A DNA stretch of 64,000 nucleotides from Nocardiopsis potens DSM 45234 (GTDB lineage Bacteria; Actinomycetota; Actinomycetes; Streptosporangiales; Streptosporangiaceae): positions 62,001-126,000 of the forward strand of contig NZ_ANBB01000013.1 in the NCBI RefSeq assembly GCF_000341105.1, read 5' to 3'. Below are positions 34,388 through 43,121 of this stretch, in pieces. The number at the start of each line of letters is the position of its first letter. The stretch's first letter is position 1. The notes beneath the pieces are model-generated. The model was given only the letters and a program-made list of their open reading frames with translations. It did not search any database and was not told where the DNA came from. The position numbers were made by a program, and so were the translations under genes.

Positions 34388-34846
34388 CCCGGACCGGAAG
34401 TGGGGAGGGCGCCCGTCCCCTCCCCCGCCGCCCCCGCGCGGACCGCGGCGGCGCCGGTGACCGGCGCGGTCCTCCCCCGCCGGCACGCGCCGCTCCGGGA
34501 GCCGTCGCCGACCGGAGAGGACGTGCAGGTGCACGGGGAAGACCCCGCGGAGGGCGGCCCCCGCCGGCCGGGAGGGCGCCGGCGCCCTCGGAGCGCGGCG
34601 GCGCGCGGCCGGCCCCGCCGGGGCCCTTCCGGCGCCGCGCCGAGAGCACCGGTCCGAAGGGGCGCCCGCCGGCGTTTCGGCCGCCCCGCCTCCGCGGCCC
34701 GGCGCGGAGAGGGCCTCCCCTGCGGCGCCCGCGGAACGTATCCTCGGCCTGTGCCGCCGGGGCCGGCGGAAGGGCCGGACGGCCTCCCCGCCGCCCCGCG
34801 AACGCCGCCCCCGGGTCCGCCCGGGGCCGTCCCGCGAGGAGTCGCG
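34388..34846. other. non-coding gap upstream of a methyltransferase gene
   Basis: About 460 bases, nothing but low-complexity frames and short G+C inverted repeats. The methyltransferase ribosome site GAGGAG is at 34836-34841. Confidence 0.45.
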
Positions 34847-35545
34847 ATGAAGCGAGTGGTCCGCGAGGGGTTCGGCGGAACCGGGCCCGGGGCGATCACC
34901 CCCGACGGGTGCGCCGTGGAGCTGTACGCCCGGCTCCCGGCGCAAGGCGAGCCGGACGTCATCGCCTCGGCGGTGCCGGCCGGGGCGCGCCTGCTGGAGC
35001 TGGGCTGCGGGGCCGGCCGCGTCACCCGCCCGCTGGTGGAGCGCGGTTTCGCGGTGACCGCCGTGGACGAGTCCCCGGAGATGCTGGAGCGGGTGGAGCG
35101 GGCGGCCGGGGCGGCGACGGTCTGCTCCCCGATCGAGGTGCTCGACCTGGGGGAGCGCTTCGACGCGGTGCTGCTCTGCTCCTTCCTGGTGCACAGCGGG
35201 GACCCGGGGGTCGCCCGCGGGATGCTGGAGGCCTGCCGCCGGCACGTCTCCGGCGGCGGCTGCGTGATCCTGCAGCGCGAGCCCTACGACGCCCACACCT
35301 CGGTGCCCAGGACCAGGGATGTCGCCGGCGGGACGGTGCGGATCGCCTCCAGCACCCCGGTCGCGCCCGGGGTGCGCCGGGTCTTCGCCGAGTACGAGTT
35401 CCCCGATGCGCGGTGGACGCAGACGTTCCTGTCCCGGCCGCTGACCCGGGAGGCGTTCGAGGCGGCGCTGGCCGGGGCCGGGCTGGCGGTGGACGCCTAC
35501 CTCACCGACGACCACGTGTGGGTGCGGGCGGTCCCGGCCGGGTGA
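34847..35545 (+). CDS. class I SAM-dependent methyltransferase
   Basis: 232 residues; ATG 34847 with GAGGAG five bases upstream. The SAM motif is LLELGCGAGRVTRPLVERGFAVTAVDESPEML (residues about 48-79), motif II DAVLLCSFLVHS. Substrate unknown; small-molecule methylation is the default for this group. A 102-residue thioredoxin-like protein gene follows 40 bases on. Confidence 0.82.
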   Translation: MKRVVREGFGGTGPGAITPDGCAVELYARLPAQGEPDVIASAVPAGARLLELGCGAGRVTRPLVERGFAVTAVDESPEMLERVERAAGAATVCSPIEVLDLGERFDAVLLCSFLVHSGDPGVARGMLEACRRHVSGGGCVILQREPYDAHTSVPRTRDVAGGTVRIASSTPVAPGVRRVFAEYEFPDARWTQTFLSRPLTREAFEAALAGAGLAVDAYLTDDHVWVRAVPAG

Positions 35546-35585
35546 GCGGCACCGGACGGCGGACGGGGCCGGGGACAATGGAGGT

Positions 35586-35894
35586 ATGGACGTCGAGCTC
35601 CTCTACTCCACCGGCTGCCCGAACCGCTACGCCGCCGAGGAGCGCCTCGCGGAGGCCGCGGCCGCCACCGGCCTGCCGCTGAACGTGGTGGCGCGCGCGG
35701 TGGACACCGAGGAGGAGGCCCGGGACCTGGGCTTCCCCGGCTCGCCCACGTTCCGTGTCGGCGGGCGCGACCTCTTCCCGTGCGGGGCCGGCTCCCCGGT
35801 CCTGTCCTGCCGCCTCTATCCCACACCGGAGGGCCCGCGGGGGGCGCCCGGCGCCGCGGCGCTCGCGCGGGCGCTCGCCCGCCACCTCAGCTGA
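35586..35894 (+). CDS. small thioredoxin-like protein
   Basis: 102 residues with the thioredoxin-like small-protein pattern LLYSTGCPNRYAAEERLAEA, DTEEEARDLGFPGSPTFRVGGRDLFP and the terminal LSCRLYPTPEGPRGAP. The usual CxxC is reduced to one Cys (GCPNR), with a second Cys in SCRLYPT. Relatives are often called alkylmercury-lyase-like, but the lyase residues are not visible. May act as a redox or metal-handling protein; uncertain. Confidence 0.72.
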   Translation: MDVELLYSTGCPNRYAAEERLAEAAAATGLPLNVVARAVDTEEEARDLGFPGSPTFRVGGRDLFPCGAGSPVLSCRLYPTPEGPRGAPGAAALARALARHLS

Positions 35895-35943
35895 GCCGCC
35901 GCCCCGGCCGGCCCGCCCCGGAGGGGCGCGGGGGCGGGGCCGG

Positions 35944-36885
35944 TCATTCCTCGGCGGGCTCCTCCAGGCGCTTCATGGCCGCGCGCGGCGACCGGGAGCG
36001 GCGGGCGAAGTCCTTCCACGGGTCGGCGGTGGCGCGGCGGCCGAAGGTGCGGACCGTCCAGGCCCGGGAGCCGGAGATGGTGCCCAGCTCCTCCCAGGAG
36101 ATCGGGGTGGCCACCGGCGCCTCGGGGGCGGCGCGCACCGCATAGGGCGCCACCGCGAGCTGGGCGTAGCCGTTGCGCAGGTAGTCGACGAAGAGCCGGC
36201 CGCGGCGTTGGTCCTTGCGCTGCTCCACGGTGAGCTCGTCGGAGCGGCGGGCGGCGACCCGCTCGGCGACGGCCCGGGCGAAGTCCTTGGCGTCGTCGGT
36301 GTCGACCTCCCGGCGGATCGGGCAGACCACGTGCACGCCGCGCGACCCGGTGGTCATCGGGTAGCCGATCAGGCCCAGGTCGTCCAGTTCGGCGCGGATG
36401 TCGCGGGCCGCGGCGCGCACCGCGTCGAAGGCGGCGGAGTCGTCGGGGGCGGTGCCCTCGGGCGGGTCGAGGTCGAAGACGATCCGGTCCGGCCTGCGCG
36501 GCCGGTCGATCCGGCTGAGCCACATGTGCAGCGGGAAGGCGTCCTGGTCGGCGAGCCAGGCCAGGGTGGCCGAGTCGTCGCAGACCAGGACCTCGGCGTC
36601 GTCGTCGCCGCTCTCCCTGGGCACCCGGGCCGAGTGCACCCAGTCGGGCGTTCCGGGCTGCCGGTTCTTCACGAAGAACCCGCCGCCGTCCTCGATGCCC
36701 TGCGGCCAGCGCTGCACGGCGATCGGGCGCCCGCGCAGGTGGCGCAGCATGACCGGGGCCGCGTGCAGGTAGTGGTCGGCCAGTTCGCGCTTGGTCACCC
36801 CGCCCTTGCCGAACAGCTCCTTGTCGGGGTGGTGCAGTTCGACGACCGATCCTCCGGCCCGAGGCGACCGCCTTCCTCCGGACAT
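35944..36885 (-). CDS. ligD: LigD-type DNA polymerase/primase domain protein
   Basis: 313 residues, the polymerase domain of the NHEJ protein LigD as a single-domain protein (no ligase or nuclease part). Motifs: VELHHPDKELFGKGGVTKRELADHYLHAAPVMLRHLRGRPI, FDLDPP (metal Asp pair), TTGSRGVHVVCPI (nucleotide-binding His), and FARSRSPRAAMKRLEEP near the end. It fills gaps and adds nucleotides, preferably ribonucleotides, at double-strand ends. Start ATG 36885 follows AAGGGGG. Ku and ligase genes are not nearby. Confidence 0.88.
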   Translation of the reverse strand: MSGGRRSPRAGGSVVELHHPDKELFGKGGVTKRELADHYLHAAPVMLRHLRGRPIAVQRWPQGIEDGGGFFVKNRQPGTPDWVHSARVPRESGDDDAEVLVCDDSATLAWLADQDAFPLHMWLSRIDRPRRPDRIVFDLDPPEGTAPDDSAAFDAVRAAARDIRAELDDLGLIGYPMTTGSRGVHVVCPIRREVDTDDAKDFARAVAERVAARRSDELTVEQRKDQRRGRLFVDYLRNGYAQLAVAPYAVRAAPEAPVATPISWEELGTISGSRAWTVRTFGRRATADPWKDFARRSRSPRAAMKRLEEPAEE

Positions 36886-37224
36886 ATCCCCCTTGTACCC
36901 GTCTCGTCGCCTATCGCCACATCCGCCCCGCGGGGACCGCCCCGCCCCGGCCGGCCCGGCGGCGGACGCGCCGGCCCGGCGCCCCGCCGCATGTCACCCG
37001 GAGGCGACAGGAGTATCACCCTTTTTGCAGCGCACAATTGGACCGCATTACCCGAAGGGCCGGCCTCCGCCCAGACCGGCCCCCGCCGGGAAAGGGCGGA
37101 ACCCCCGCTCCGCAGCGCTCCCCCGAATTCCCGAAGGGCGATACCAGTCGCCCGGAAGGCCTTTCCCCGGTGCGGCCGGTGAAATTTTCGCCATATTTCT
37201 CTGTGATGTTCGCGCCATTCACCC

Positions 37225-37253
37225 TTGACCGCTTATGGCCGCCTCATTACGGT
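37225..37253 (+). promoter_or_regulatory. sigma70-type promoter of the LPMO gene
   Basis: TTGACC, 17 bases, TACGGT: near-consensus -35 and an actinomycete TAnnnT -10. Transcription would begin at about 37260. Confidence 0.6.
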
Positions 37254-37263
37254 CTAGACCAAT
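37249..37263. promoter_or_regulatory. DasR-responsive element (dre)
   Basis: ACGGTCTAGACCAAT contains the perfect palindrome GGTCTAGACC and matches the DasR consensus (A-C/G-TGGTCTAGACCA). It overlaps the -10 of the LPMO promoter, so a DasR-type protein bound here would block initiation and be lifted by GlcNAc-6-phosphate (family knowledge). Confidence 0.75.
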
Positions 37264-37558
37264 CGGAGGACGCGAACCCGCTCTCGCCCCCTTCCATTGC
37301 CGCCTATCCCCTGCGACCGGCGGGAACACGCGCCTTCGGGAGCCCTGGCGCACGCTTCTCGGCACCTCGCCACCGGCTCCTTCCGCATGCCCTCGGCGTT
37401 GCCGGCGGGCGTCCGGAAGCGCCGATGCGGGGCGCCGCGATCGGACCCGGGGCCGCGATCCCTCATTCCCGCTACCGCGAACCCCCGGACGGCCGACGGC
37501 CGCGCAGCCTCTGATCCCGGCCGGCCCGGAAACGCGGAACACCTCGGAAGGGCCGAAC

Positions 37559-38083
37559 ATGAGCCTGAAAAGAAAAGCCGTCTCCGCCGCGACCGTCGCC
37601 GCCGCCACCCCGCTGCTGTTCGCGCTGATGCCCGCGGCGGCGGCCAACGCGCACGGCTACGTCTCCTCCCCGGCCAGCCGGCAGGCCCAGTGCGCCGCCG
37701 GCACGGTGGACTGCGGGCCGATCAAGTGGGAGCCGCAGAGCGTCGAGGGCCCCAAGGGGCTGACCAGCTGCAGCGGCGGCAACTCCCGCTTCGCCGAGCT
37801 GGACGACGACTCCAAGGGCTGGGAGGTCCACCCGGTCGGCAGCTCCCTCGACTTCACCTGGACGCTGACCGCCCGGCACGCCACCAGCACCTGGCAGTAC
37901 TACGCCGACGGCCAGAAGGTCGCCGAGATCGACGACGGCGGGGCCCGCCCCGCCCCGACGGTCACGCACAACGTCGACCTCAGCGGGCACAGCGGCCCGA
38001 CGAAGGTCCTGGCGGTGTGGAACATCGCCGACACCGCCAACGCCTTCTACGCCTGCATCGACGTCAACGTCGGCGCCGCCTGA
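37559..38083 (+). CDS. secreted lytic polysaccharide monooxygenase (AA10, chitin/cellulose active)
   Basis: 174 residues: signal peptide cleaved after ANA, so the mature protein begins with His32 (HGYVSSPASR), which with His107 (TARHATSTW) forms the copper histidine brace. Phe163 (NAFYACID) supplies the axial position. Four cysteines (CAAGTVDC, LTSCSGG, YACID) form the usual disulfides. It cleaves crystalline chitin or cellulose with O2 or H2O2 and is secreted. No carbohydrate-binding module. Control by the dre site suggests chitin use. Confidence 0.9.
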   Translation: MSLKRKAVSAATVAAATPLLFALMPAAAANAHGYVSSPASRQAQCAAGTVDCGPIKWEPQSVEGPKGLTSCSGGNSRFAELDDDSKGWEVHPVGSSLDFTWTLTARHATSTWQYYADGQKVAEIDDGGARPAPTVTHNVDLSGHSGPTKVLAVWNIADTANAFYACIDVNVGAA

Positions 38084-38112
38084 CCCGCGGCCTCGCCTCC
38101 CCTTCCCCCGAT

Positions 38113-38149
38113 GGCGCCCCGCCCCTCCTGCCCCCGGAGGCGGGGCGCC
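38113..38149 (+). terminator. hairpin terminator after LPMO gene
   Basis: 11-bp stem (38113-38123 with 38139-38149) around a 15-base loop, 30 bases after the stop. No T-run; still the best candidate in this convergent gap. Confidence 0.5.
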
Positions 38150-38237
38150 CGCCCCCTGCTCCCCCGGGCCGGTCCCGGTGCGCCGTCCGCGCGGGCGGCG
38201 GCGCCGGGGCCGGCGGGCGAGGGCGCCGGGGCGCCCG

Positions 38238-38831
38238 TCAGCGGGCCGGGCCGCCCGCCGCGCCCGGGGCCAGGCGGGAGAGCGCCGCGTGCACCCGCTC
38301 CGGGTCGGCCGGCCCCTCCTCGACGAACGCCCGCATCATCAGGCCGTCCACGGCCGCGGTGAACGCGGCGCGGGCGGCCGGGTCGGGGCCGGCGCAGCGC
38401 AGCGCGAGCGCGTCCAGGCACCCGTTCCACCGGTGCAGTTCGGCGCGGAGCGCGGGGCGGCGGGCGGCCATCAGGTAGAGCTCGTACTCGGCGAGCGCGG
38501 AGGCGCGCTCCGCGTCGGCGGCCTCCGCGATCAGCCCGGCCAGGCCGCGCAGCGCCGCGCCGGGCTCCTCGGGCAGCGCCCGCACCCGCTCGATGTAGTC
38601 GCCGTTGACCCTGGCCAGCGCGGCGACCAGCAGCTCGTCCACGGTGGCGAAGTAGTAGAGCACCGCGCTCGGCGGCACCCCGGCCTCCTTGGCCACCGCC
38701 CGCTGGGTGACGGCGGCGATGCCGTCGCGCACGATCACCCGCAGCACCGCCTCCAGCAGCTCCCGCCGGCGCCGCTCGCCCTTGCGCCGGCGCCCGTCGG
38801 TGATCCGCTCGGCGTCCTCCCGCTCAGGCAT
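38238..38831 (-). CDS. TetR family regulator of the SMR efflux gene
   Basis: 197 residues; N-terminal TetR helix-turn-helix (RRRELLEAVLRVIVRDGIAAVTQRAVAKEAGVPPSAVLYYFATVDELL) then a TetR_C_6-like ligand domain. Its start codon overlaps the stop of the SMR transporter gene (38824) by eight bases, so both are on one minus-strand message with the transporter first. An inverted repeat GAGCAACTGCTC lies just upstream of the transporter and probably binds this repressor. Confidence 0.83.
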   Translation of the reverse strand: MPEREDAERITDGRRRKGERRRRELLEAVLRVIVRDGIAAVTQRAVAKEAGVPPSAVLYYFATVDELLVAALARVNGDYIERVRALPEEPGAALRGLAGLIAEAADAERASALAEYELYLMAARRPALRAELHRWNGCLDALALRCAGPDPAARAAFTAAVDGLMMRAFVEEGPADPERVHAALSRLAPGAAGGPAR

Positions 38832-39156
38832 GTCCGGCCTGCCCGCCCATCTCCAGGGCCAGCACCCCGCCGATGACCAGCAGCACCCCGCCGATCTGCA
38901 CCCAGGTCAGCGACTCCCCGAGGAAGAGCGCGCCGATCAGCGCGAGCAGGGCCACCCCGGAGGCCGCCCACACGCCGTAGGCCACGCCGAGCGCCATCCC
39001 CCGGGACAGCGCCTGGGAGAGCAGGTAGAAGGCGGTGCCGTAGAAGACCACCACCAGCGCCGAGGGCAGCGGCCGGGTGAACCCGCCGGTGAACTTCAAC
39101 GAGACCGTCGCCGCCACCTCGGCGGCGATCGCCCCGGCCAGCCAGAGCCACGGCAT
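38824..39156 (-). CDS. small multidrug resistance (SMR/QacE-type) efflux protein
   Basis: 110-residue four-helix transporter. Conserved Glu in GAIAAEVAATVSLK (the proton/drug site), GVAYGVWA and LFLGESLTWVQIGGVLLVIGGVLALE. The start ATG 39156 with GGAGG upstream gives the normal SMR length; an ORF extension to 39282 would be unusual. It exports cationic compounds in exchange for protons, as a dimer. Coupled with the downstream TetR gene. Confidence 0.87.
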   Translation of the reverse strand: MPWLWLAGAIAAEVAATVSLKFTGGFTRPLPSALVVVFYGTAFYLLSQALSRGMALGVAYGVWAASGVALLALIGALFLGESLTWVQIGGVLLVIGGVLALEMGGQAGHA

Positions 39157-39193
39157 CGCGCGCACCTCCGTCCGAATCCGTCCGAAAAAACCT

Positions 39194-39205
39194 GAGCAAC
39201 TGCTC
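39194..39205. promoter_or_regulatory. operator upstream of SMR gene
   Basis: GAGCA-AC-TGCTC, 5-bp arms; sits in the promoter region of the SMR/TetR operon and fits a TetR operator. Confidence 0.5.
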
Positions 39206-39368
39206 CAGATTCTAGGCCGGGGCGGCCGCCCCCCGTCAACCCCGGCCGCTCCGGCCCGGTGCGTTCCGGAGCCCGGAAGCACCGCCGCGCCCCGCTGCGG
39301 GCGGGGCCGGCGGGCACCGCCCGGCGCGGCCGCGTTATCCGCCCGCCCCCGCGGGCACCCTCAATGAC

Positions 39369-39512
39369 ATGGGCATACTTCTACTGATCCTCGGAATCGT
39401 CCTCATCGTCGCCGGCGTCGCGGCCCTGCTCCGCCGCCAGATGCTGTGGGGAATCGTGCTGATCGTCGTCGGTGTGATCCTGGCGCCCAGCGGCGGCTTC
39501 GTCGGGTTCTGA
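39369..39512 (+). CDS. GPGG-motif-like small membrane protein (47 residues)
   Basis: ATG 39369 opens a 47-codon gene ending in TGA 39510-39512. Two hydrophobic helices (LLLILGIVLIVAGVAALL and GIVLIVVGVILA) flank RRQMLW, and the tail is APSGGFVGF, close to the small GPGG membrane proteins of actinomycetes. Codon use is G/C at the third position (CTG, GTC, ATC). Function unknown. No strong ribosome site is visible. Confidence 0.6.
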   Translation: MGILLLILGIVLIVAGVAALLRRQMLWGIVLIVVGVILAPSGGFVGF

Positions 39513-39795
39513 GGCCCTTCTCCCAAGGCCGCCCGTCCGCGGACGGGGGCGTCTGAGAGGTGCGTCCGGGGCGGCGGTCCGCGGGCGGAGCGCGGCGCGC
39601 CCCGGTCCCGCCGCGCCTCCCGGCGGCGCTCCGCGGACCGCCTCCGCCCGGTCCGATCGCGGACACTCCCGCCGGGGCGCCCCCGGCCGCGGAGCGGGGC
39701 GCGTACCCTCTCCCCGTGGCCCCGCGGCGGAAGAGCGGGGCCGCGGCCGGTCCCCGACCGGCGCAGCGACGACGAGCAGGAGAGGCCGATTCTTG

Positions 39796-40329
39796 GTGAC
39801 CTCGATCGACACCGTCCCCGGGTGGTTCTCCGACGACGAGCTGGACTGGGTCCGTGACCGGCTGCCCATCCTGTACGTCAACGCGGTCCCGGTCCGGGTG
39901 GACAACACCGGGGCGGTGACCAGCGTCGGCCTGCTGCTGCAGGCCGGGCCCGACCAGACGATCAGCCGGGCGGTGGTCTCCGGGCGGGTGCTCTACCACG
40001 AGCGGATCCGCGACGCCCTCCTGCGCCACCTGGAGAAGGACCTCGGGCCGATGGCGCTGCCCGGCATCCCCGCCACGCCGCAGCCCTTCACCGTCGCGGA
40101 GTACTTCCCCACCCCCGGGACCACCCCCTACCACGACCCCCGCCAGCACGCCGTCGCCCTGGCCTACGTGGTGCCGGTGACCGGCGACTGCCGCCCCCGC
40201 CAGGACGCCCTCGACCTGGTGTGGTTCACCCCGGAGGAGGCGGCCGGCCCGGAGGTGCAGCAGGAGATGGCCGCCGGCCAGGGCGTGCTGGTCCGCCAGG
40301 CGCTCGCGTACACCGGCCGGCTGCCCTGA
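39796..40329 (+). CDS. Nudix-fold/DUF4916 protein
   Basis: 177 residues. The GGAGAGG ribosome site precedes TTG 39793 and GTG 39796; GTG is chosen. It reads TSIDTVPGWFSDDELDWVRDRLPILYVNAVPVRVD and ends in VWFTPEEAAGPEVQQEMAAGQG. This is the DUF4916 family, a Nudix-like fold in which the catalytic GX5EX7REUXEEXGU box is not visible. So hydrolase activity is doubtful; function unknown. Confidence 0.75.
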   Translation: MTSIDTVPGWFSDDELDWVRDRLPILYVNAVPVRVDNTGAVTSVGLLLQAGPDQTISRAVVSGRVLYHERIRDALLRHLEKDLGPMALPGIPATPQPFTVAEYFPTPGTTPYHDPRQHAVALAYVVPVTGDCRPRQDALDLVWFTPEEAAGPEVQQEMAAGQGVLVRQALAYTGRLP

Positions 40330-40518
40330 CGCCGGGGCGGGCGCCGCGCGGCGCCCGCCCCGCGGGTGACGGGACGTTGGTCCGCGGCGCACCCTGGCTT
40401 GACCCGGGCGCGGGTAGACAGGTGCAGACGTGCCCCGAGCGCCGCCCTCCCCGGGGCGGCGCCCGCGCGCATACCGCCCGACCAGCGCGTCCACCCGCTC
40501 CGAGGGGGAGAGCCTCAG

Positions 40519-41994
40519 ATGACCGAGGGATACGGAAGGCCGCAGAACGGAAACCCGATCACCACCACCACCGCGGGCGCCCCCGCGCCCAGCGACGAGC
40601 AGTCGCTGTCGGTGGGGCGCGACGGCCCCATCGTGCTGCACGACATCTACCTCATCGAGAAGATGGCGCAGTTCAACCGGGAGCGCGTGCCCGAGCGCGT
40701 GGTGCACGCCAAGGGCGCCGGCGCCTACGGCGCCTTCCGGGTCACCAACGACGTCTCCGAGTACACCTGCGCCGACGTGTTCCAGCCCGGCCGGGAGACG
40801 CCGATGCTGGCCCGCTTCTCCACCGTCGCCGGCGAGCAGGGCAGCCCGGACACCTGGCGCGATCCGCGCGGCTTCGCGCTGAAGTTCTACAGCCGGGACG
40901 GCAACTACGACCTGGTCGGCAACAACACCCCGGTGTTCTTCATGCGCGACCCGCAGAAGTTCCAGGACTTCATCCGCTCGCAGAAGCGCGACCCGCGCAC
41001 CGGTCTGCGCGACAACACCATGCAGTGGGACTACTGGTCGCTGTCGCCGGAGTCGGCGCACCAGGTGACCTGGCTGATGGGCGATCGCGGGATCCCGCGG
41101 ACCTGGCGCAACATGGACGGCTTCAGCTCGCACACCTACATGTGGATCAACCCCGCCGGGCGCCGGGTGTGGGTCAAGTACCACTTCCTGACCGACCAGG
41201 GCAACGAGTTCCTCACCCAGGCCGAGGCCGACGCGCTGGCCGGCGAGGACGCCGACCACCACCGGCGCGACCTGTACGCCGCCATCGACCGGGGCGAGTA
41301 CCCGTCCTGGACGCTCAAGGTGCAGATCATGCCGCTGGAGGAGGCCGCGGACTACCGGTTCAACCCGTTCGACCTGACCAAGGTGTGGCCGCACGGCGAC
41401 TACCCGCTGATCGAGGTCGGCCGGATGACGCTGAACCGGGTGCCCGAGGACTTCTTCGTCCACGTGGAGCAGGCCGCGTTCGAGCCGTCCAACCTGGTCC
41501 CCGGGGTCGGCCCGTCGCCGGACAAGATGCTGCTGGCGCGGATGTTCTCCTATGCCGACACGCACCGGTACCGGATCGGGGTCAACTACAACGAGCTGCC
41601 GCCGAACCGGCCGCAGGTGCCGGTGCGCTCCTACTCCAAGGACGGGGCCATGCGCTCCTACCCGCCGGACACCGGGGCGGTGTACCACCCCAATTCCTAC
41701 GGCGGGCCCGACGCCGCGGTGCAGGAGGGGACCGACCCGGCCTCCTGGGCCGTGCACGCCGGCGAGATCGTCCGGGAGGCCTACACCGCGCACCGCGACG
41801 ACGACGACTTCGTCCAGCCCCGGGCCCTGATCCGGAACGTGCTGGACGACGCCGCCCGCGACCGGCTGGTCTCCAACATCGCCGGGCACCTCGGCGCGGT
41901 CACCGACGGCAAGGTGGCCGACCGGGCCCTGGAGTACTGGCGCGGCATCGACCGGGAGACCGGCGACCGGGTCGCCGACGCCCTCCGCCGCTGA
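40519..41994 (+). CDS. monofunctional heme catalase (small-subunit, clade 3 type)
   Basis: 491 residues, normal for the small-subunit catalases. H2O2 dismutation residues: His63 (VVHAKGAGAYG), Asn136 (LVGNNTPVFF), and the proximal Tyr345 in RMFSYADTHRYR. Heme environment RGFALKFY and FMRDP are intact. Cytoplasmic. Start ATG 40519 with a GGGGGAGAG ribosome site. A clear hairpin follows, so it is a single-gene unit; no regulator such as OxyR/Fur-like CatR is next to it. Confidence 0.92.
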   Translation: MTEGYGRPQNGNPITTTTAGAPAPSDEQSLSVGRDGPIVLHDIYLIEKMAQFNRERVPERVVHAKGAGAYGAFRVTNDVSEYTCADVFQPGRETPMLARFSTVAGEQGSPDTWRDPRGFALKFYSRDGNYDLVGNNTPVFFMRDPQKFQDFIRSQKRDPRTGLRDNTMQWDYWSLSPESAHQVTWLMGDRGIPRTWRNMDGFSSHTYMWINPAGRRVWVKYHFLTDQGNEFLTQAEADALAGEDADHHRRDLYAAIDRGEYPSWTLKVQIMPLEEAADYRFNPFDLTKVWPHGDYPLIEVGRMTLNRVPEDFFVHVEQAAFEPSNLVPGVGPSPDKMLLARMFSYADTHRYRIGVNYNELPPNRPQVPVRSYSKDGAMRSYPPDTGAVYHPNSYGGPDAAVQEGTDPASWAVHAGEIVREAYTAHRDDDDFVQPRALIRNVLDDAARDRLVSNIAGHLGAVTDGKVADRALEYWRGIDRETGDRVADALRR

Positions 41995-42009
41995 CCGCCG
42001 CCTCCCACC

Positions 42010-42042
42010 GAGGGCCCGGGGACTCCGCGCTCCCGGGCCCTC
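42010..42042 (+). terminator. terminator after catalase gene
   Basis: 11-bp perfect stem (42010-42020 with 42032-42042), 11-base loop, followed by TCTCCTGC. Confidence 0.6.
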
Positions 42043-42283
42043 TCTCCTGCCCGGTGCAGGCGGCCGGCGTCCCGGTCGCCGAAGGGGCGGTGCGCGGCAC
42101 GCCCCGGACGCCGGGCACACCGGAGCCCCTCCCGCGCCGCCCGGACGGGGCAGGCGCCCCGACCGCGGCGACCGGTACGTCCGAGGCGGCGTCCGGGCCT
42201 GCGGGCCGCCCTCCCCGGGCGCCCGGCCGGCGCACCCGCCGCACCGCCGCACCGCCGTCGGCCGGATGCGGCCGCACCCGCAC

Positions 42284-42299
42284 TTGAGCGGTCGCTCAA
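42284..42299. promoter_or_regulatory. operator copy 1 upstream of SRPBCC gene
   Basis: TTGAGCGGTCGCTCAA: 7-bp arms around GT. Typical TetR-type operator. A twin lies 33 bp downstream. Confidence 0.75.
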
Positions 42300-42316
42300 A
42301 TCCGCGTACGGTTCTT

Positions 42317-42332
42317 TTGAGCGACCGCTCAA
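42317..42332. promoter_or_regulatory. operator copy 2 upstream of SRPBCC gene
   Basis: TTGAGCGACCGCTCAA: same arms, AC centre, about 27 bases before the SRPBCC start. Confidence 0.75.
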
Positions 42333-42358
42333 ATCGGGCGGCGGGGAGGGGACCGCAC

Positions 42359-43093
42359 ATGGGCCTGTACATCGAGGCGCACATCCGGACCGGCCTGGAC
42401 CTGCTGTGGGAGCGGACCCAGGACCCCGCCGAGCACTGCCGCTGGGACCTGCGGTTCACCGAGATCCGCCCGCTGCCCCGGCCGGCCGGCGGACCGGCGC
42501 GGTTCCGCTACGCCACCCGCGTCGCCCCGTTCGTCCGCATCACCGGGACCGGGGTGAACGCCGGCGAGCGGCACCGGCCGGACGGCACCCGCACCTCCGC
42601 CCTGCGCTTCGCCTCCGCCCACCCGCTCTCCCCGATCGCCGAGGGGCGCGGCTACTGGCGCTACGTGCCCGCCTCCGGCGGGGTGCGCTTCCTGACCGGC
42701 TACGACTACCGGCCGCGCCGAGGGCGGGCCGGCCGGGCCGCCGACCGGCTCGTATTCCGCCCGCTGATGGGCTGGGCCACCGCCTGGTCCTTCGACCGGC
42801 TGCGGCTCTGGTGCGAGCGCGGGATCAGCCCGGAGTCCGCGCTGCGCCGGGCGCTGGCCGAGGCGGCGGTGCGCGCGGCGGTGGCGGCGGCCGCACTGGC
42901 CGCCGCGCCGCCGCCCGCCGCGGCGGCGGTCTGCGCCGCCGCCCTGCTGCTGCCACCGCTGCCCGCCACCCCGGCCGCCCGGCGCTGCCTGCGCCGGCCC
43001 CCGGAGCGGACCGCACCCGCCCCTCCCGCGCTCCTCGGCCGCCTGGAGTCCGCCGCCGAGGGCCCGCCGCAGTCCTCCGCCGCCCACCGCTGA
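42359..43093 (+). CDS. SRPBCC/START-like protein
   Basis: 244 residues. The first 160 residues follow the SRPBCC pattern (LYIEAHIRTGLDLLWERTQDPAEHCRWDLRFTEIRPL, FRYATRVAPFVRITGTGVNAGER, RFLTGYDYRPR), a lipid/ligand-binding fold. From about residue 165 the C-terminus becomes an Ala-rich hydrophobic stretch ([31 protein letters not shown]) that may be a membrane segment. Start ATG 42359 with GGGAGGGG. Two tandem operators precede it and the DUF4166 gene follows by 28 bases. Confidence 0.78.
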   Translation: MGLYIEAHIRTGLDLLWERTQDPAEHCRWDLRFTEIRPLPRPAGGPARFRYATRVAPFVRITGTGVNAGERHRPDGTRTSALRFASAHPLSPIAEGRGYWRYVPASGGVRFLTGYDYRPRRGRAGRAADRLVFRPLMGWATAWSFDRLRLWCERGISPESALRRALAEAAVRAAVAAAALAAAPPPAAAAVCAAALLLPPLPATPAARRCLRRPPERTAPAPPALLGRLESAAEGPPQSSAAHR

Positions 43094-43121
43094 CCACCGC
43101 CCGACCAGGAAGGACCCGACC

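Larger units (their letters stand above)
36886..37558. other. non-coding region between ligD and LPMO gene
   Basis: 670 bases, less G+C-rich than its surroundings at 37010-37260. It holds the LPMO promoter (TTGACC at 37225-37230, TACGGT at 37248-37253, 17-base spacer), a dre site and a leader of about 300 bases. No gene is recognised. Confidence 0.6.

Noticed and set aside
36886-37558. ORFs in the LPMO upstream region
   Set aside because: No codon bias or ribosome site; the region is better explained by promoter, dre site and leader.
39157-39282. N-terminal extension of the SMR gene to 39282
   Set aside because: It would add a polar leader not found in SMR proteins and would run across the operator; ATG 39156 has a good ribosome site.
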